The position numbers were made by a program, and so were the translations under genes. This document shows, in pieces, positions 44,872 to 53,759 of a DNA stretch of 64,000 nt. Within the stretch, counting starts at the first letter, position 1. Each line of letters begins with the position of its first letter. The DNA comes from Hymenobacter glacieicola (GTDB lineage Bacteria; Bacteroidota; Bacteroidia; Cytophagales; Hymenobacteraceae), in the NCBI RefSeq assembly GCF_014640315.1, contig NZ_BMGS01000005.1, forward strand, positions 186,001 through 250,000, given 5' to 3'. Under the pieces are notes generated by a model, which saw nothing but the letters and a program-made list of their open reading frames with translations, was not told the DNA's origin and ran no database searches.

Positions 44872-45873
44872 ATGAAAGCAGTTATTCCCGTAGCCGGTAT
44901 TGGCTCACGTTTACGCCCTCACACGCACACCCAGCCCAAAACGCTGGTGCCGGTGGCGGGCAATACCATTCTGGGCCACATCATCGACCGGCTGGTGGAG
45001 GCCGGCGTGCAGGAGTTCGTTTTTATCATCGGCTACCTCGGTGAGAAAGTAGAAAGCTACGTGCGCCGCCAGTACCCGCAATTGCGTACGTCGTTTGTGG
45101 TGCAGGAGCCGCGCGAGGGAATTGCCCACGCCCTGTGGCTGGCCCGCGACCAGTTTCGCTACGAGCAGGACGGCATTCTGATCCTGCTCGGCGACACCAT
45201 TGTGGACGTTGACCTGCCCGAGATGATGCGGGCGCCGGGCAACGTGCTGGCGGTGAAGGAGGTAAAGACGCCTTCGTTGTTTGGCCTGGTAGAAACCGGA
45301 GCCGGTGGCCGCGTGACGAAAGTGGTGGAAAAGCCCCGGATACCGAAGTCGAACTACGCCTTGGTAGGCCTGTACAAAATTGCCAACCCCGATTGGCTGG
45401 CCTCGGCCCTGGAGCGTATCATCGACCAGGACCAGCGCACCCACGGCGAGTTTCAGCTCACGGACGCGCTCATGCTCATGATTCAGGATGGGGCTGAAAT
45501 GGTGACGACGTCGGTGGATAACTGGTTTGACTGCGGCCGCAAGGACAGCTTGCTCGAAGCCAACGCCCGCCTGCTCAACCGCACCGAGTTCCTGAAGCGC
45601 CGCGACTACCCCGAGTTTCCCGATACCATTATCATTCCGCCCGTCAGCATTGGCAAGGACTGCCAGATCAGTGGCTCCATCATCGGCCCGAACGTGGCCA
45701 TCGGCGACCGGACCATCGTGAAAAACACCATTTTGAGCGAGTCCATCATCGGCTCTTACTCGGAGTTACGCTCCGCCGTCATGCACGACTGCATTGTGGG
45801 CTCCGACGCGCTGTTCAAAGGCACCCGTCACAGCCTCAACATCGGCGACAACACGGAGATTGACTACAGCTGA
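44872..45873 (+). CDS. Sugar-phosphate nucleotidyltransferase with left-handed beta-helix tail
   Basis: 333 residues from the ATG at 44872. The nucleotidyltransferase core has AVIPVAGIGSRLRPHTHTQP (the G-x-G-T/S-RLRP-T signature), KTLVPVAG, LLGDTIVD, VEKPRIPKSNYALVGLYKI and a late NWFDCGRKDSLLEAN. About 90 residues with hexad repeats of a left-handed beta helix follow (PVSIGKDCQISGSIIGPNVA IG). It activates a hexose-1-phosphate to an NDP-sugar (GlmU/RfbA-like); which sugar cannot be told, and no glycan cluster adjoins it. A perfect inverted repeat separates it from the next locus. Confidence 0.93.
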   Translation: MKAVIPVAGIGSRLRPHTHTQPKTLVPVAGNTILGHIIDRLVEAGVQEFVFIIGYLGEKVESYVRRQYPQLRTSFVVQEPREGIAHALWLARDQFRYEQDGILILLGDTIVDVDLPEMMRAPGNVLAVKEVKTPSLFGLVETGAGGRVTKVVEKPRIPKSNYALVGLYKIANPDWLASALERIIDQDQRTHGEFQLTDALMLMIQDGAEMVTTSVDNWFDCGRKDSLLEANARLLNRTEFLKRRDYPEFPDTIIIPPVSIGKDCQISGSIIGPNVAIGDRTIVKNTILSESIIGSYSELRSAVMHDCIVGSDALFKGTRHSLNIGDNTEIDYS

Positions 45874-45884
45874 GTAGTAAACTG

Positions 45885-45978
45885 GTGAAATTGTGAGATA
45901 GTGAGTTTGCCATTCTAACGGACCAGACTGTGCAACTTGCGTCGGCGGAACAGCAAACTCACTATCTCACAATTTCAC
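45885..45978. repeat. Perfect inverted repeat (cassette E)
   Basis: Two perfectly complementary 26-base arms (45885-45910, beginning gtgaaattgtgagatag; 45953-45978) around a 42-base spacer. It starts 12 bases after the nucleotidyltransferase stop and ends 43 bases before the VWA-like lipoprotein. The arms use the same gtgaaat/gtgag units as cassette A but are not a copy of it. Confidence 0.88.
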
Positions 45979-46020
45979 TTCTTGTATCCGGCAAGGGCAG
46001 ATTGTCGTTACTTTAGCCCG

Positions 46021-47388
46021 ATGCGCCACCTGACCTCCTTTTCCCGCCTGTTGCCCGCCCTTGGGCTCACCTTGCTGCTGCTGCCCGGCTGCTACTCCCG
46101 CTCCGACATGAAAACGGAGGAGGGAGCCGCCCAAGAAGCCCCCACGGACGTACCACCAACGGAAGTTCCCGGGGCCGTTCCGGTCAGAACTCCTGAGTCG
46201 GCCGTAGCGGCGGCAGCTACTTCGCAGCCTCTGCAGACCGTGAATGTGTTCCTGGAAGTGTCGGGCTCCATGGAGGGCTTCATGCCCAAAACCGGGGCTA
46301 GCGGCGAGAATACCAAGTTTCAGCAGCACGTAGCGCAGTTTCTCTCGGAAGTAAACCGCACCTCGGCAGCCCGCCAGAAAACGTTTTACCGCATCAAGGA
46401 GCGCCCTTACAAGGATTCGTACCAGGGTATTTCGACCACCGTGCGCAGCGGTATTCAGCAGCCGGCCAAGAGTACAGACATTCCCTCGGTGCTGGATACG
46501 CTGATGAGCAATTACTACCAGCCGGGTAGCGTAAGCGTGCTGATTTCAGACTTTATCTACTCGCCGAAGAACGCCGGCGCCATTCCCTACATCAAAACTG
46601 ACATCACCGATGCCCTGACCCGCAGCGGCAGCCACCCCGAAATGGCGGTGTCGGTGTACGGCTACACCTCGGACTTCCGCGGCACCTACTACCCGGCTTT
46701 GGTGGCTTCGGGCAAGAAAACCAACTGCTGCGACACCGAAATTCCCTACTACATCTGGGTGGTAGGCCCCGCCGACGCCGTTCGCACCTTCGACCAAGCC
46801 CTGCTCGAGCAACAGCCCAGCAAGCAGGCGCATTTCGGGGTTACCTACCCCCAGCCGAACTACTCCCTACTCAGCAAATTCCAGAACAAAGGCAGCTGGT
46901 ACTACGGCGACGCGGGTGCCAGCAAACGCAACGCCGAAAGCTACCGGGTAGTAGCCGTAAGTGAAGCCTCGGCCCAGCAACCCGTAGAGTTTGTGGTCGG
47001 AATGGACCTAACAACTCTGCCGGGACAATACCGCGACCTGGCCTACCTCAAGCAGAATCTGAAGCTGCAAGGCGTGGACACCGACGCCAAGCTGCTGGAC
47101 GTAACCGCGACCACCAGTCAAACCAAGGCCAGCAGCGGCCCGGAAAGTAAGTTCACCCACTTCGCCAAAGTGCGCCTGACCCGGCCGCCCAAGGCCGCCC
47201 GTCCGTTGGTGCTCAGGCTCCAGGACCAGCGCCCCGCCTGGGTAGCGCAGTGGACCACCCGCAACGACGCTACCCCCGCCCCCAAAACCTTTGCGCTTAG
47301 CGGGCTGCTCGACGGGCTGGAAGCGCAAAGCGGCGCAGAAAAAAAGCCGATTTTCGAGCTGCCATTAACCTTACAGCCAGGCGAATAG
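46021..47388 (+). CDS. Lipoprotein with divergent von Willebrand A-like domain
   Basis: 455 residues from the ATG at 46021. Lipobox LLLLPGC (Cys about 24), a Pro/Glu/Ala-rich linker (about 30-70), then a VWA-like domain opening NVFLEVSGSMEGFMP (about 75-90). This is the MIDAS DxSxS motif with Glu replacing the first Asp. Thr in STDIPSVLD and Asp in VLISDFIY (about 176) sit where the other MIDAS residues fall. A C-terminal beta domain (about 300-455) follows. It opens the cytoskeleton-like locus and is presumably envelope-exposed. VWA proteins accompany FtsZ-like proteins in predicted membrane-remodelling operons. No exact family recognised. Confidence 0.75.
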   Translation: MRHLTSFSRLLPALGLTLLLLPGCYSRSDMKTEEGAAQEAPTDVPPTEVPGAVPVRTPESAVAAAATSQPLQTVNVFLEVSGSMEGFMPKTGASGENTKFQQHVAQFLSEVNRTSAARQKTFYRIKERPYKDSYQGISTTVRSGIQQPAKSTDIPSVLDTLMSNYYQPGSVSVLISDFIYSPKNAGAIPYIKTDITDALTRSGSHPEMAVSVYGYTSDFRGTYYPALVASGKKTNCCDTEIPYYIWVVGPADAVRTFDQALLEQQPSKQAHFGVTYPQPNYSLLSKFQNKGSWYYGDAGASKRNAESYRVVAVSEASAQQPVEFVVGMDLTTLPGQYRDLAYLKQNLKLQGVDTDAKLLDVTATTSQTKASSGPESKFTHFAKVRLTRPPKAARPLVLRLQDQRPAWVAQWTTRNDATPAPKTFALSGLLDGLEAQSGAEKKPIFELPLTLQPGE

Positions 47389-47566
47389 CGCCGCGGTAGG
47401 CTTTCGGCCGATGTGCGCTGCCCGCGCGTTGCGGCGCAATTGGAATGGTTTTCGTTCATTAACGAATTCGAATGCAGCAGCTTCCCTGCTGCGGCCGTGC
47501 TTACAATTTCGTTCCGTCCTTATCGTTCAACGAACTGCCAACCGCTAGTTGGCCCTTCTCCCTTCC

Positions 47567-47959
47567 ATGAAAGCACTGTTCCGCTCCATCTACGAACTCA
47601 TCGGCGCCCCGCAACCACCCGCCGATACCCCCGTGTACCGCGACGTAGTTTTCCCCAACATTGGCCTGCTCAACATTGGCATTTCGCTGGCGCTGGTGGT
47701 CATCTTCTACTATGTTATCAACCGGATGATGGGGGTAGCCACCTTCAACAAAGGTCGGCACTGGGCTATTTTTCTGGTGTTAAATGCCCTGGTTGCTTTC
47801 GGAATTGCCATCAGCCAGGCCCACGCCCAGCAGGTTACGGACCACAGCTACATCTACTGGCTGGCCACCTGGAACGCCATCCTCGGTCTGATCTGGTTTT
47901 TCCTCTTCTCCCTGATTCTGCGCAAAGGCTCCACTAACGCGAGTACCACGCCTTTTTAA
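47567..47959 (+). CDS. Three-helix membrane protein of the cytoskeleton-like locus
   Basis: 130 residues from the ATG at 47567. The N-terminal 28 residues are cytoplasm-like (FRSIYELIGAPQPPADTPVY). Three transmembrane helices follow (about 33-54 LNIGISLALVVIFYYVI; 66-84 WAIFLVLNALVAFGIAI; 99-118 LATWNAILGLIWFFLFSLIL) and a short Ser/Thr tail. No known domain recognised. Its position between the VWA-like lipoprotein and the tubulin-like gene, on the same strand, suggests a membrane scaffold or anchor of the same machine (inference). Confidence 0.72.
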   Translation: MKALFRSIYELIGAPQPPADTPVYRDVVFPNIGLLNIGISLALVVIFYYVINRMMGVATFNKGRHWAIFLVLNALVAFGIAISQAHAQQVTDHSYIYWLATWNAILGLIWFFLFSLILRKGSTNASTTPF

Positions 47960-47962
47960 ATT

Positions 47963-48060
47963 CAGAAGTGAGAATGGAGAGCCTAGAGCTTAGAATCGTT
48001 AGGATATCAGCCTAGGTGTCCGAAAGACTCTCAGTTCTCAACTCTCAGTTCTCAGCTCTT
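47963..48060. repeat. Imperfect inverted repeat upstream of the tubulin-like gene (cassette F)
   Basis: The left arm around 47963-47995 (agaagtgagaatggagagc) pairs imperfectly with the right arm 48029-48060, which is made of ctcagttctcaa units. Less exact than cassettes E, G and H but of the same layout. It ends 11 bases before the start codon. Confidence 0.45.
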
Positions 48061-48070
48061 CCTTCCCAAC

Positions 48071-49519
48071 ATGGCTAAACTGTTTTTATTCGGTATCGGC
48101 GGCACGGGCTCCCGCGTGATTCGCTCGCTCACCATGCTGCTGGCCGCGGGCGTGGATTTGCCCAACTGCGACCGGGTAGTGCCCATCATCATTGACCCCG
48201 ACGCCCACAACGGCGACATGAACCGCACGGTGCAGCTGCTGCAGAGCTACCAGCAGATCTACAAGCGCCTGGGTCCGCGCGAAGAAGGCTTCTTCAAGAC
48301 CGATATCAGCACGCTGAGCGGCATTTCGCAGGATGTGAACGGGTCGGTAAAGGATACCTTCATCTTCGACTTCGGCGGCATTAACCAGAGCTTCCGGCAG
48401 TACTTGAGCTACGACGGCCTGTCGGTTGACTCGAAGGGCCTCGTGGATTTGCTCTTCACCCAGGATAACCTGGAGAGTCCCCTGACCATTGGTTTCCGCG
48501 GCTCCCCGAACGTGGGCAGCATTGTGCTGAACAAGCTGGTGGAGAGCCCCGAAATGCGGTTTTTCGCCGATAACTTCCAGGATGGCGACCGGGTGTTCTT
48601 CGTGTCGAGTATCTTCGGTGGTACGGGGGCGGCGGGCTTCCCGCTCATGCTCAAGAACCTGAAGGACACCAACACCCGCCTCAGCAACGCCCGCTACCTG
48701 CGCGATGCGCCTACGGGTGCCGTAACGGTGATGCCCTACTTCGCCCTCCAGAGCGAAGACAATGCCGTCATCGACTCCAACAACTTCCTGACGAAAACGA
48801 AGGCGGCGCTCAGCTACTACGAGCACAACCTCCAGGGCCTCGACGCGCTGTACTACCTCGCCGACACGCCCGATACGCCCTACGAAAACCAGCCCGGCGG
48901 CACCCAGCAGAAGAACAAAGCCCACGTAATTGAGCTGCTAGCGGCCCTGAGCATCGTGGACTTTATGCGCTACTCGCCCGCCGAGCTGCGCACCGGCGGC
49001 CCGCACTTCCATGAGTATGGCCTGCAGGCCGATGCCCCGGAAATCCAGTTCAGCCACCTGCCCGATGAGTCGCGCGAAATCATTGCCAAGCAGCTCACGC
49101 AGTTCCTGTACTTCACGCGCTACCACAAGCAGCACCTACCCACCGACAAAGCGCCCTACGCCGACAACTTGAAGCTGGACTACGCCATGCGCAATGAGCC
49201 CATCTTCCGGGAGCTGAACACCTTCCTGCACAGCCAGGACTCGGGCGTGGATCAGTGGTTGCAGGAGCTGGCCCAGAACCGTCGTTCTTTCCGTCCCTTC
49301 GACCTGCAAACCGACGATTTCAACGCCATGATTCTCGGCAAGCCCGTGGAAAAGAAGTGGAACGACTTCTTCAACAAAGGTCTCAGCCATAACTACCTCC
49401 TCGATAACCTCAACAAAACCGAAAAGTCCATCCAGGAACCCGACAACTTCCGCAAGATGCTGGAGCTGTTCTATGATGTGACCGACAAGGCGTTTGCGGA
49501 GAAGGTAAAGGTAGTGTAA
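48071..49519 (+). CDS. Tubulin/FtsZ-superfamily-like protein
   Basis: 482 residues, predicted cytoplasmic. The N-terminus LFLFGIGGTGSRVIRSL is a Rossmann-type first loop as in tubulin/FtsZ. SSIFGGTGAAGFP (Gly183 to Gly189) matches the tubulin signature loop GGGTG(S/T)G with one Gly shifted and Ala-Ala in place of Ser/Thr. FIFDFGGINQ and VTVMPYFALQSED are further core strands. The C-terminal 200 residues are helical and unlike FtsZ. No membrane segments. It resembles the tubulin-like proteins found in predicted multi-component remodelling operons, not the division FtsZ. GTP use and polymerisation are inferred. Confidence 0.8.
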   Translation: MAKLFLFGIGGTGSRVIRSLTMLLAAGVDLPNCDRVVPIIIDPDAHNGDMNRTVQLLQSYQQIYKRLGPREEGFFKTDISTLSGISQDVNGSVKDTFIFDFGGINQSFRQYLSYDGLSVDSKGLVDLLFTQDNLESPLTIGFRGSPNVGSIVLNKLVESPEMRFFADNFQDGDRVFFVSSIFGGTGAAGFPLMLKNLKDTNTRLSNARYLRDAPTGAVTVMPYFALQSEDNAVIDSNNFLTKTKAALSYYEHNLQGLDALYYLADTPDTPYENQPGGTQQKNKAHVIELLAALSIVDFMRYSPAELRTGGPHFHEYGLQADAPEIQFSHLPDESREIIAKQLTQFLYFTRYHKQHLPTDKAPYADNLKLDYAMRNEPIFRELNTFLHSQDSGVDQWLQELAQNRRSFRPFDLQTDDFNAMILGKPVEKKWNDFFNKGLSHNYLLDNLNKTEKSIQEPDNFRKMLELFYDVTDKAFAEKVKVV

Positions 49520-49534
49520 CTCCCGAACAAAAAA

Positions 49535-49795
49535 TCCCCTCCTCATCTGAGGAGGGGATGCGGCGGCTTTAGCCGACGCCGGGGTGGTTGACCTCGTTGC
49601 TGATGTTGTTTAACCTGAACGATTAATTAAGAACGTCATGTCGAGCCCCGCGAGACATCTCGCCCGAATCGTTGAGGTAGCATCGCAACGTCAGCACGCG
49701 AGATGTCTCGCGGGGCTCGACATGACAGACGCGAGTTGCGCCAGGCCACTCAACCACTCCTAACCCCTCCTCATCTGAGGAGGGGAACTAGCTTA
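49535..49795. repeat. Nested palindromic repeats (cassette G)
   Basis: Inner unit: two perfect complementary 29-base arms, 49635-49663 (gtcatgtcgagccccgcgag) and 49698-49726, around a 34-base spacer. Outer units: the palindrome cccctcctcatctgaggagg occurs at 49535-49558 and again near 49764-49785, each next to a ggtggttga/tcaaccac element (49582-49591; 49750-49757) that can also pair. The whole fills the 298-base gap before the SrfB-like gene; no gene is seen here. The inner unit is of the dispersed gtcat-cgagccccgcgagacatc type seen between genes of related genomes (recollection). Confidence 0.88.
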
Positions 49796-49817
49796 CTAGA
49801 ATAGATTTCCGCAGCAC

Positions 49818-52800
49818 ATGGCCAAAGTCCTTCGCTTACATAATAATGGCTCCCAGCAGGTTCAAGGCTGGCAGAAAACGGCGCCGGTAACGAGCACCGA
49901 AATCAATACCGTTACAGACCCGGCCGGGGGCAAGTCCCGCAACCTGGCCGTGAGCATCCCGACGCCGTTTGCGCGGATGCACCTGTTTGAAACGGCGTTC
50001 GACTTCCTAGCCCGCGAAGGGCAGCGCAACCCCGGCTCGGTGTACCACGAGCTGACGACCCACTTCTGGGACCTGCTGGAACTGCTCTACAATTACCACC
50101 TCTACACCCAGGCGGGCCGCAAAATCACGCTGCGCCGCTGGAATGCCGAGGCGGAAATTCGTCGGATGCGGCAGGAGGAGGGCACCCGCCTGCTGGGCGA
50201 AACCCTGCAGCTGTATATGCAGGACGAGCGGTTCCGCGACTTCACCGACATGTACCTCGTGTACTATGAGTCGCCGGAGCTGGCGGGTGGCACGCGCCTA
50301 CTGGGTGGTACCTCCCCGCTGACTATCCTGTTCACCGGGCCCGAGGTGAAACCCCTGGACCTGGAGCGTCCGCAGGCCCGCGGCCACTACTTCGACAAGC
50401 AAACGGTGCTGCTCGAAGACCGTGACCCACAATTCCGCGAGTTCGTGTACGAGTTGTTCTTAGCCTACCCGCAACTGCAGCGCCGCGAGTTTGCCGGCAG
50501 CGTGTACGCCTCGCTCGACCGCAGCAAAATCAACCAGCTCCAGATGCAGGGCGACCGGAGCGCCCAGCAATTTGCGGCCCGCTACCCCGCGCTGGTAGAT
50601 GTGCACGGCAACCTGGTGAGCGTGAAAGGCGTGCCGTTGCCCGGCCGCGCCGACCAGTCGGCCGTAACCAGCTCCGACCTGTTTATCCAGCCGACCCGCG
50701 AAGCCGTAGGCGGCCGCCCCAGGCCCCTGGTGTTGCGACCCAACCTCACGATGCCCGGCGCGAACTACCTTAACGGTCAGCCCTGGGACGACCGCACGCC
50801 GGTGCCCTACCACGACGAAGTAGCCCTGGAAAACCGCGTGCTGCCCGGCAAAGGCTTCAAGTACCCCTACCTCACTGTAGGCGACTTACTGGAAGATTCG
50901 CTGGTAGAGTTGCCCTACGAGTTGAACACCCAGCGCTTCCACACCGGTAAAGTCACGTTCCAGTACGGCGCCGACGGGCAAGGCCGGGCACGTTTTCCTT
51001 ACCTGCTGCCCCTAAAGCAAGCCTTCTTCGAGTACTTCACGGAGAACGAGCTAGCTGAGCTGCTCACCTTTACTATCGACCTTAGCCACGTGCGCGTGCA
51101 GTTGCGGGTGCCGGTGCAGGCGGGCCGCTTCATCACGTTTGAGCGCAGCTACTACACCAATCCGCAGAACCCAAAGGATGCCCAGGGCCGCGAGATTCTG
51201 GAGAAGGGCCGCATTGTGAAGGCCACCGTGGGCGTGGGCGTGTTCCCCTTCTATAAGGTGCGCTACCAGCCCGAGTACAACGACCTCTACAAGGTAATGC
51301 TGGTGGATGCCGACAACTCGCCCACCATGCTCAGTCGCCGCTACGACCTGCAGTTCTTCGTGAACGGGGAGCGAATCACGGAGCAGGGCGCCGCCCGCCG
51401 GGCCACCCGGTACGAGCGCACCCAAAAGAGCATGGCCACCGCCGGTAGTACGTACTATGAAGTCACCGGCACCCACTTCGACCTGGTAGAGCTGACCTGC
51501 CCGCCCGCCACCATTGGCGCGGAGCCGGCCCGCGGCCTGTTCGTGCCGCGTTGGCGGGAGCTGGACCGGGGCACCCGTCGCTTCACCTTCGCGGTAGACT
51601 TCGGTACCACCAACACCCACATTGCCTACGCCGATTCGCCCACGGCTCACCCGCGCCCGCTGACCATTGGCGAGGCCGATGTGCAGGTGGAGTGGCTGCA
51701 CGCTCCGGTAGCCGATGCCGGCCTGTCGGCCGCTCAGCGCTACCGCACCGGCGCCGGGCAGATCTGGACCTACATTGCTACCCTGCAGAACCGCGAGTTT
51801 GTGCCCTCCTTCGTGGGGGAAGGCGGCTCGGTGTATGAATTCCCCATTCGTACTGCGGTGTGCGAAACCACGTCGTTTGCCAACGAGCCGGCCAAGGTGC
51901 TCAGCAACATCAACATCGGTTTCAGCATCAACACCGAAAACGCCTCGGAACTGCCCCAGAACCGCTTCATTACCAACCTGAAGTGGTCGGCGGAGCTGGA
52001 CCCGCAGGGCGTGTCGCGCATTGAAGCCTTCTTCAAGGAAATCCTGCTGCTGCTCCGTCACAAGGCGGCATTGCACGGTGGTATTCTGGAAGATACCCGC
52101 GTGGTATGGTTTGCGCCGCTGAGCTTCGATGGCTTCCTGCGCAACCAGTTCCAGCAGGTGTGGGACGAGTCGTTCCAGCAGGTGTTCAAGACGCGCCGCC
52201 CCACCATCTGCCTCACCGAGTCGGTGGCGCCGTACTACTACCTCACGGCCACCAACCAGGTAGTCCCCAACCGCGACGAAAATGTGGTGAACATCGACAT
52301 TGGCGGCGGCACCACTGACCTGCTGCTCTTCGCCGACCAGAAACCGGCCTACAGCACCTCGTTCCGCTTCGCCGGCGACGACCTGTGGGGCGACGGCTAC
52401 GCCCGCGTGCAAGGTGCGCCCAAGCAAAACGGTCTGCTCCGCCTCGGGGTAGGCCACGTGGAAAGCCTGCCCGATTCCGAGCAAAACCAGGAGTACAAGG
52501 GCTACCTGCGCGCCGCCCTCAGCAACACCGACTTTGGCTCGGCTGACGTAACCAGCCTGCTGTTCAAGTACGATGATGCGCTACGCTTTACCCAGGCCCT
52601 GGGCCTCGGCAAGGGCCGGCAGCTGCGGGTGCTGTTCTACCTGCACTACACTAGCATCATCTACCACACGGCGCAGCTCGTGAAGCACCTCGGCCTGAAA
52701 ACGCCGCGCTACCTCTGCTTCTCCGGCAAAGGCAGCCTCTACCTGCGTCTGTTGGCCGGTGGCAGCTCCCTGGTTTCCATCGAGAAGATTACCAAAGCCA

Positions 52801-53285
52801 TCTTCCAGGCCGTAACCGGCACCGAGCCCCCGCACAACTTCCGCGTCATCCTGGCCGACAACCCCAAGGAAGCCACCACCAACGGCGGCGTGCTGTTCGA
52901 GGAAAAGACCAACACGTCGGACTATGACAACATCAAGCCTGTGAAGTACAGCGGCGCCGTAGAAGGCACCGAGCTCAACCAGCAGCGCCTCAAGCTAAAC
53001 CAAGTAGATGCCGAGCTGAAAAACACGGTGCTCGAAAACGTGCGCAACTACCTCACGCTGGTGCTCGAAGGCGACGAAGTAGCGCCCTACCTACGCGAAG
53101 TAGGCGTAGATGTGGACCGTCAGCGCGTCAAGGACATTCTGCAGCGCGAAATCGAGGACAGCCTGAGCCTAGGCCTGCACCAGTTTCAGCGCCAGCTCTC
53201 CTCCGACGAAACCCTGCCGGAAACCCTGTTCTTCCTGCCACTGAAACAGGCCCTCTACAACCTGAGCCGCGAGCTGCAGTCTTAA
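49818..53285 (+). CDS. SrfB-like giant protein with actin/Hsp70-type ATPase core
   Basis: 1155 residues. About 580 residues of unknown alpha/beta sequence come first. The actin/Hsp70 fold follows: phosphate-1 loop FAVDFGTTNTHIAYA (about 589), phosphate-2 loop VVNIDIGGGTTDLLLF (about 824), and an adenosine-type loop RYLCFSGKGSLYLRLL (about 963). A helical C-terminus (about 1050-1155) closes it. The order and size fit the virulence-factor SrfB group, whose biochemical role is unsettled. No membrane segment or signal. It directly follows the tubulin-like gene, so two cytoskeletal-type NTPases are encoded side by side. ATP binding is likely from the intact loops; filament formation is inference. 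Confidence 0.82.
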   Translation: MAKVLRLHNNGSQQVQGWQKTAPVTSTEINTVTDPAGGKSRNLAVSIPTPFARMHLFETAFDFLAREGQRNPGSVYHELTTHFWDLLELLYNYHLYTQAGRKITLRRWNAEAEIRRMRQEEGTRLLGETLQLYMQDERFRDFTDMYLVYYESPELAGGTRLLGGTSPLTILFTGPEVKPLDLERPQARGHYFDKQTVLLEDRDPQFREFVYELFLAYPQLQRREFAGSVYASLDRSKINQLQMQGDRSAQQFAARYPALVDVHGNLVSVKGVPLPGRADQSAVTSSDLFIQPTREAVGGRPRPLVLRPNLTMPGANYLNGQPWDDRTPVPYHDEVALENRVLPGKGFKYPYLTVGDLLEDSLVELPYELNTQRFHTGKVTFQYGADGQGRARFPYLLPLKQAFFEYFTENELAELLTFTIDLSHVRVQLRVPVQAGRFITFERSYYTNPQNPKDAQGREILEKGRIVKATVGVGVFPFYKVRYQPEYNDLYKVMLVDADNSPTMLSRRYDLQFFVNGERITEQGAARRATRYERTQKSMATAGSTYYEVTGTHFDLVELTCPPATIGAEPARGLFVPRWRELDRGTRRFTFAVDFGTTNTHIAYADSPTAHPRPLTIGEADVQVEWLHAPVADAGLSAAQRYRTGAGQIWTYIATLQNREFVPSFVGEGGSVYEFPIRTAVCETTSFANEPAKVLSNINIGFSINTENASELPQNRFITNLKWSAELDPQGVSRIEAFFKEILLLLRHKAALHGGILEDTRVVWFAPLSFDGFLRNQFQQVWDESFQQVFKTRRPTICLTESVAPYYYLTATNQVVPNRDENVVNIDIGGGTTDLLLFADQKPAYSTSFRFAGDDLWGDGYARVQGAPKQNGLLRLGVGHVESLPDSEQNQEYKGYLRAALSNTDFGSADVTSLLFKYDDALRFTQALGLGKGRQLRVLFYLHYTSIIYHTAQLVKHLGLKTPRYLCFSGKGSLYLRLLAGGSSLVSIEKITKAIFQAVTGTEPPHNFRVILADNPKEATTNGGVLFEEKTNTSDYDNIKPVKYSGAVEGTELNQQRLKLNQVDAELKNTVLENVRNYLTLVLEGDEVAPYLREVGVDVDRQRVKDILQREIEDSLSLGLHQFQRQLSSDETLPETLFFLPLKQALYNLSRELQS

Positions 53286-53296
53286 AGCCTTTTGAT

Positions 53297-53710
53297 GTGA
53301 AGCGTTATAGTAGTTTCCTATTGCTTCCCTTTCTACTGTCCTTGTCTGCCTGTTTCTGGGGGGATGAATACGCGCAAGAACAGATAATAGGAGACTACTA
53401 TGCTTCTGGTCTAAAAGGATCTTGGGGCGAGCCTATGTCGGCCGCGTATCTTCACTTCAATGACGAAGAGTTTGGCTTAGCTGATGCATTGTTGCCAGAA
53501 ACCCTGAGTGCTGCTGGTGCTAGCGAAAGGTGTATCATATTGAAGGGTACACATAACGAATATTACGTCGCTAAAATAATCCCAGGAGCAACGAGGGAAG
53601 TGGCGCGGCGAAATATATTCGGCCCATTTAATAGGCAAGCGTTTAAACAAAACCTTCAAACAATAAATGGTGATACACTAGTAAGTTTCACGCATCGATA
53701 TACGATATAA
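53297..53710 (+). CDS. Small lipoprotein, AT-richer than its neighbours
   Basis: 137 residues. Signal peptide with lipobox LSLSAC (Cys about 19), then a small alpha/beta body (EQIIGDYYASGLKGSWGEPMSA; CIILKGTHNEYYVAKIIPGA; GDTLVSFTHRYTI). No known family recognised. It starts 11 bases after the SrfB-like gene and ends 49 bases before the next, so it is read with the operon. Its base composition is visibly poorer in GC and its codons differ from the flanking genes, suggesting recent gain. It may be an immunity- or regulator-like add-on, but nothing shows it. Confidence 0.68.
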   Translation: MKRYSSFLLLPFLLSLSACFWGDEYAQEQIIGDYYASGLKGSWGEPMSAAYLHFNDEEFGLADALLPETLSAAGASERCIILKGTHNEYYVAKIIPGATREVARRNIFGPFNRQAFKQNLQTINGDTLVSFTHRYTI

Positions 53711-53759
53711 TTGATGCTAACTAGCTTTCTTAACCCGCTCCCTACCCAACCAAGCCCCT

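Noticed and set aside
51051..52484. A 477-codon minus-strand open frame opposite the SrfB-like gene
   Set aside because: Val/His/Gly-rich antisense frame with no motif; the plus strand has intact ATPase loops.
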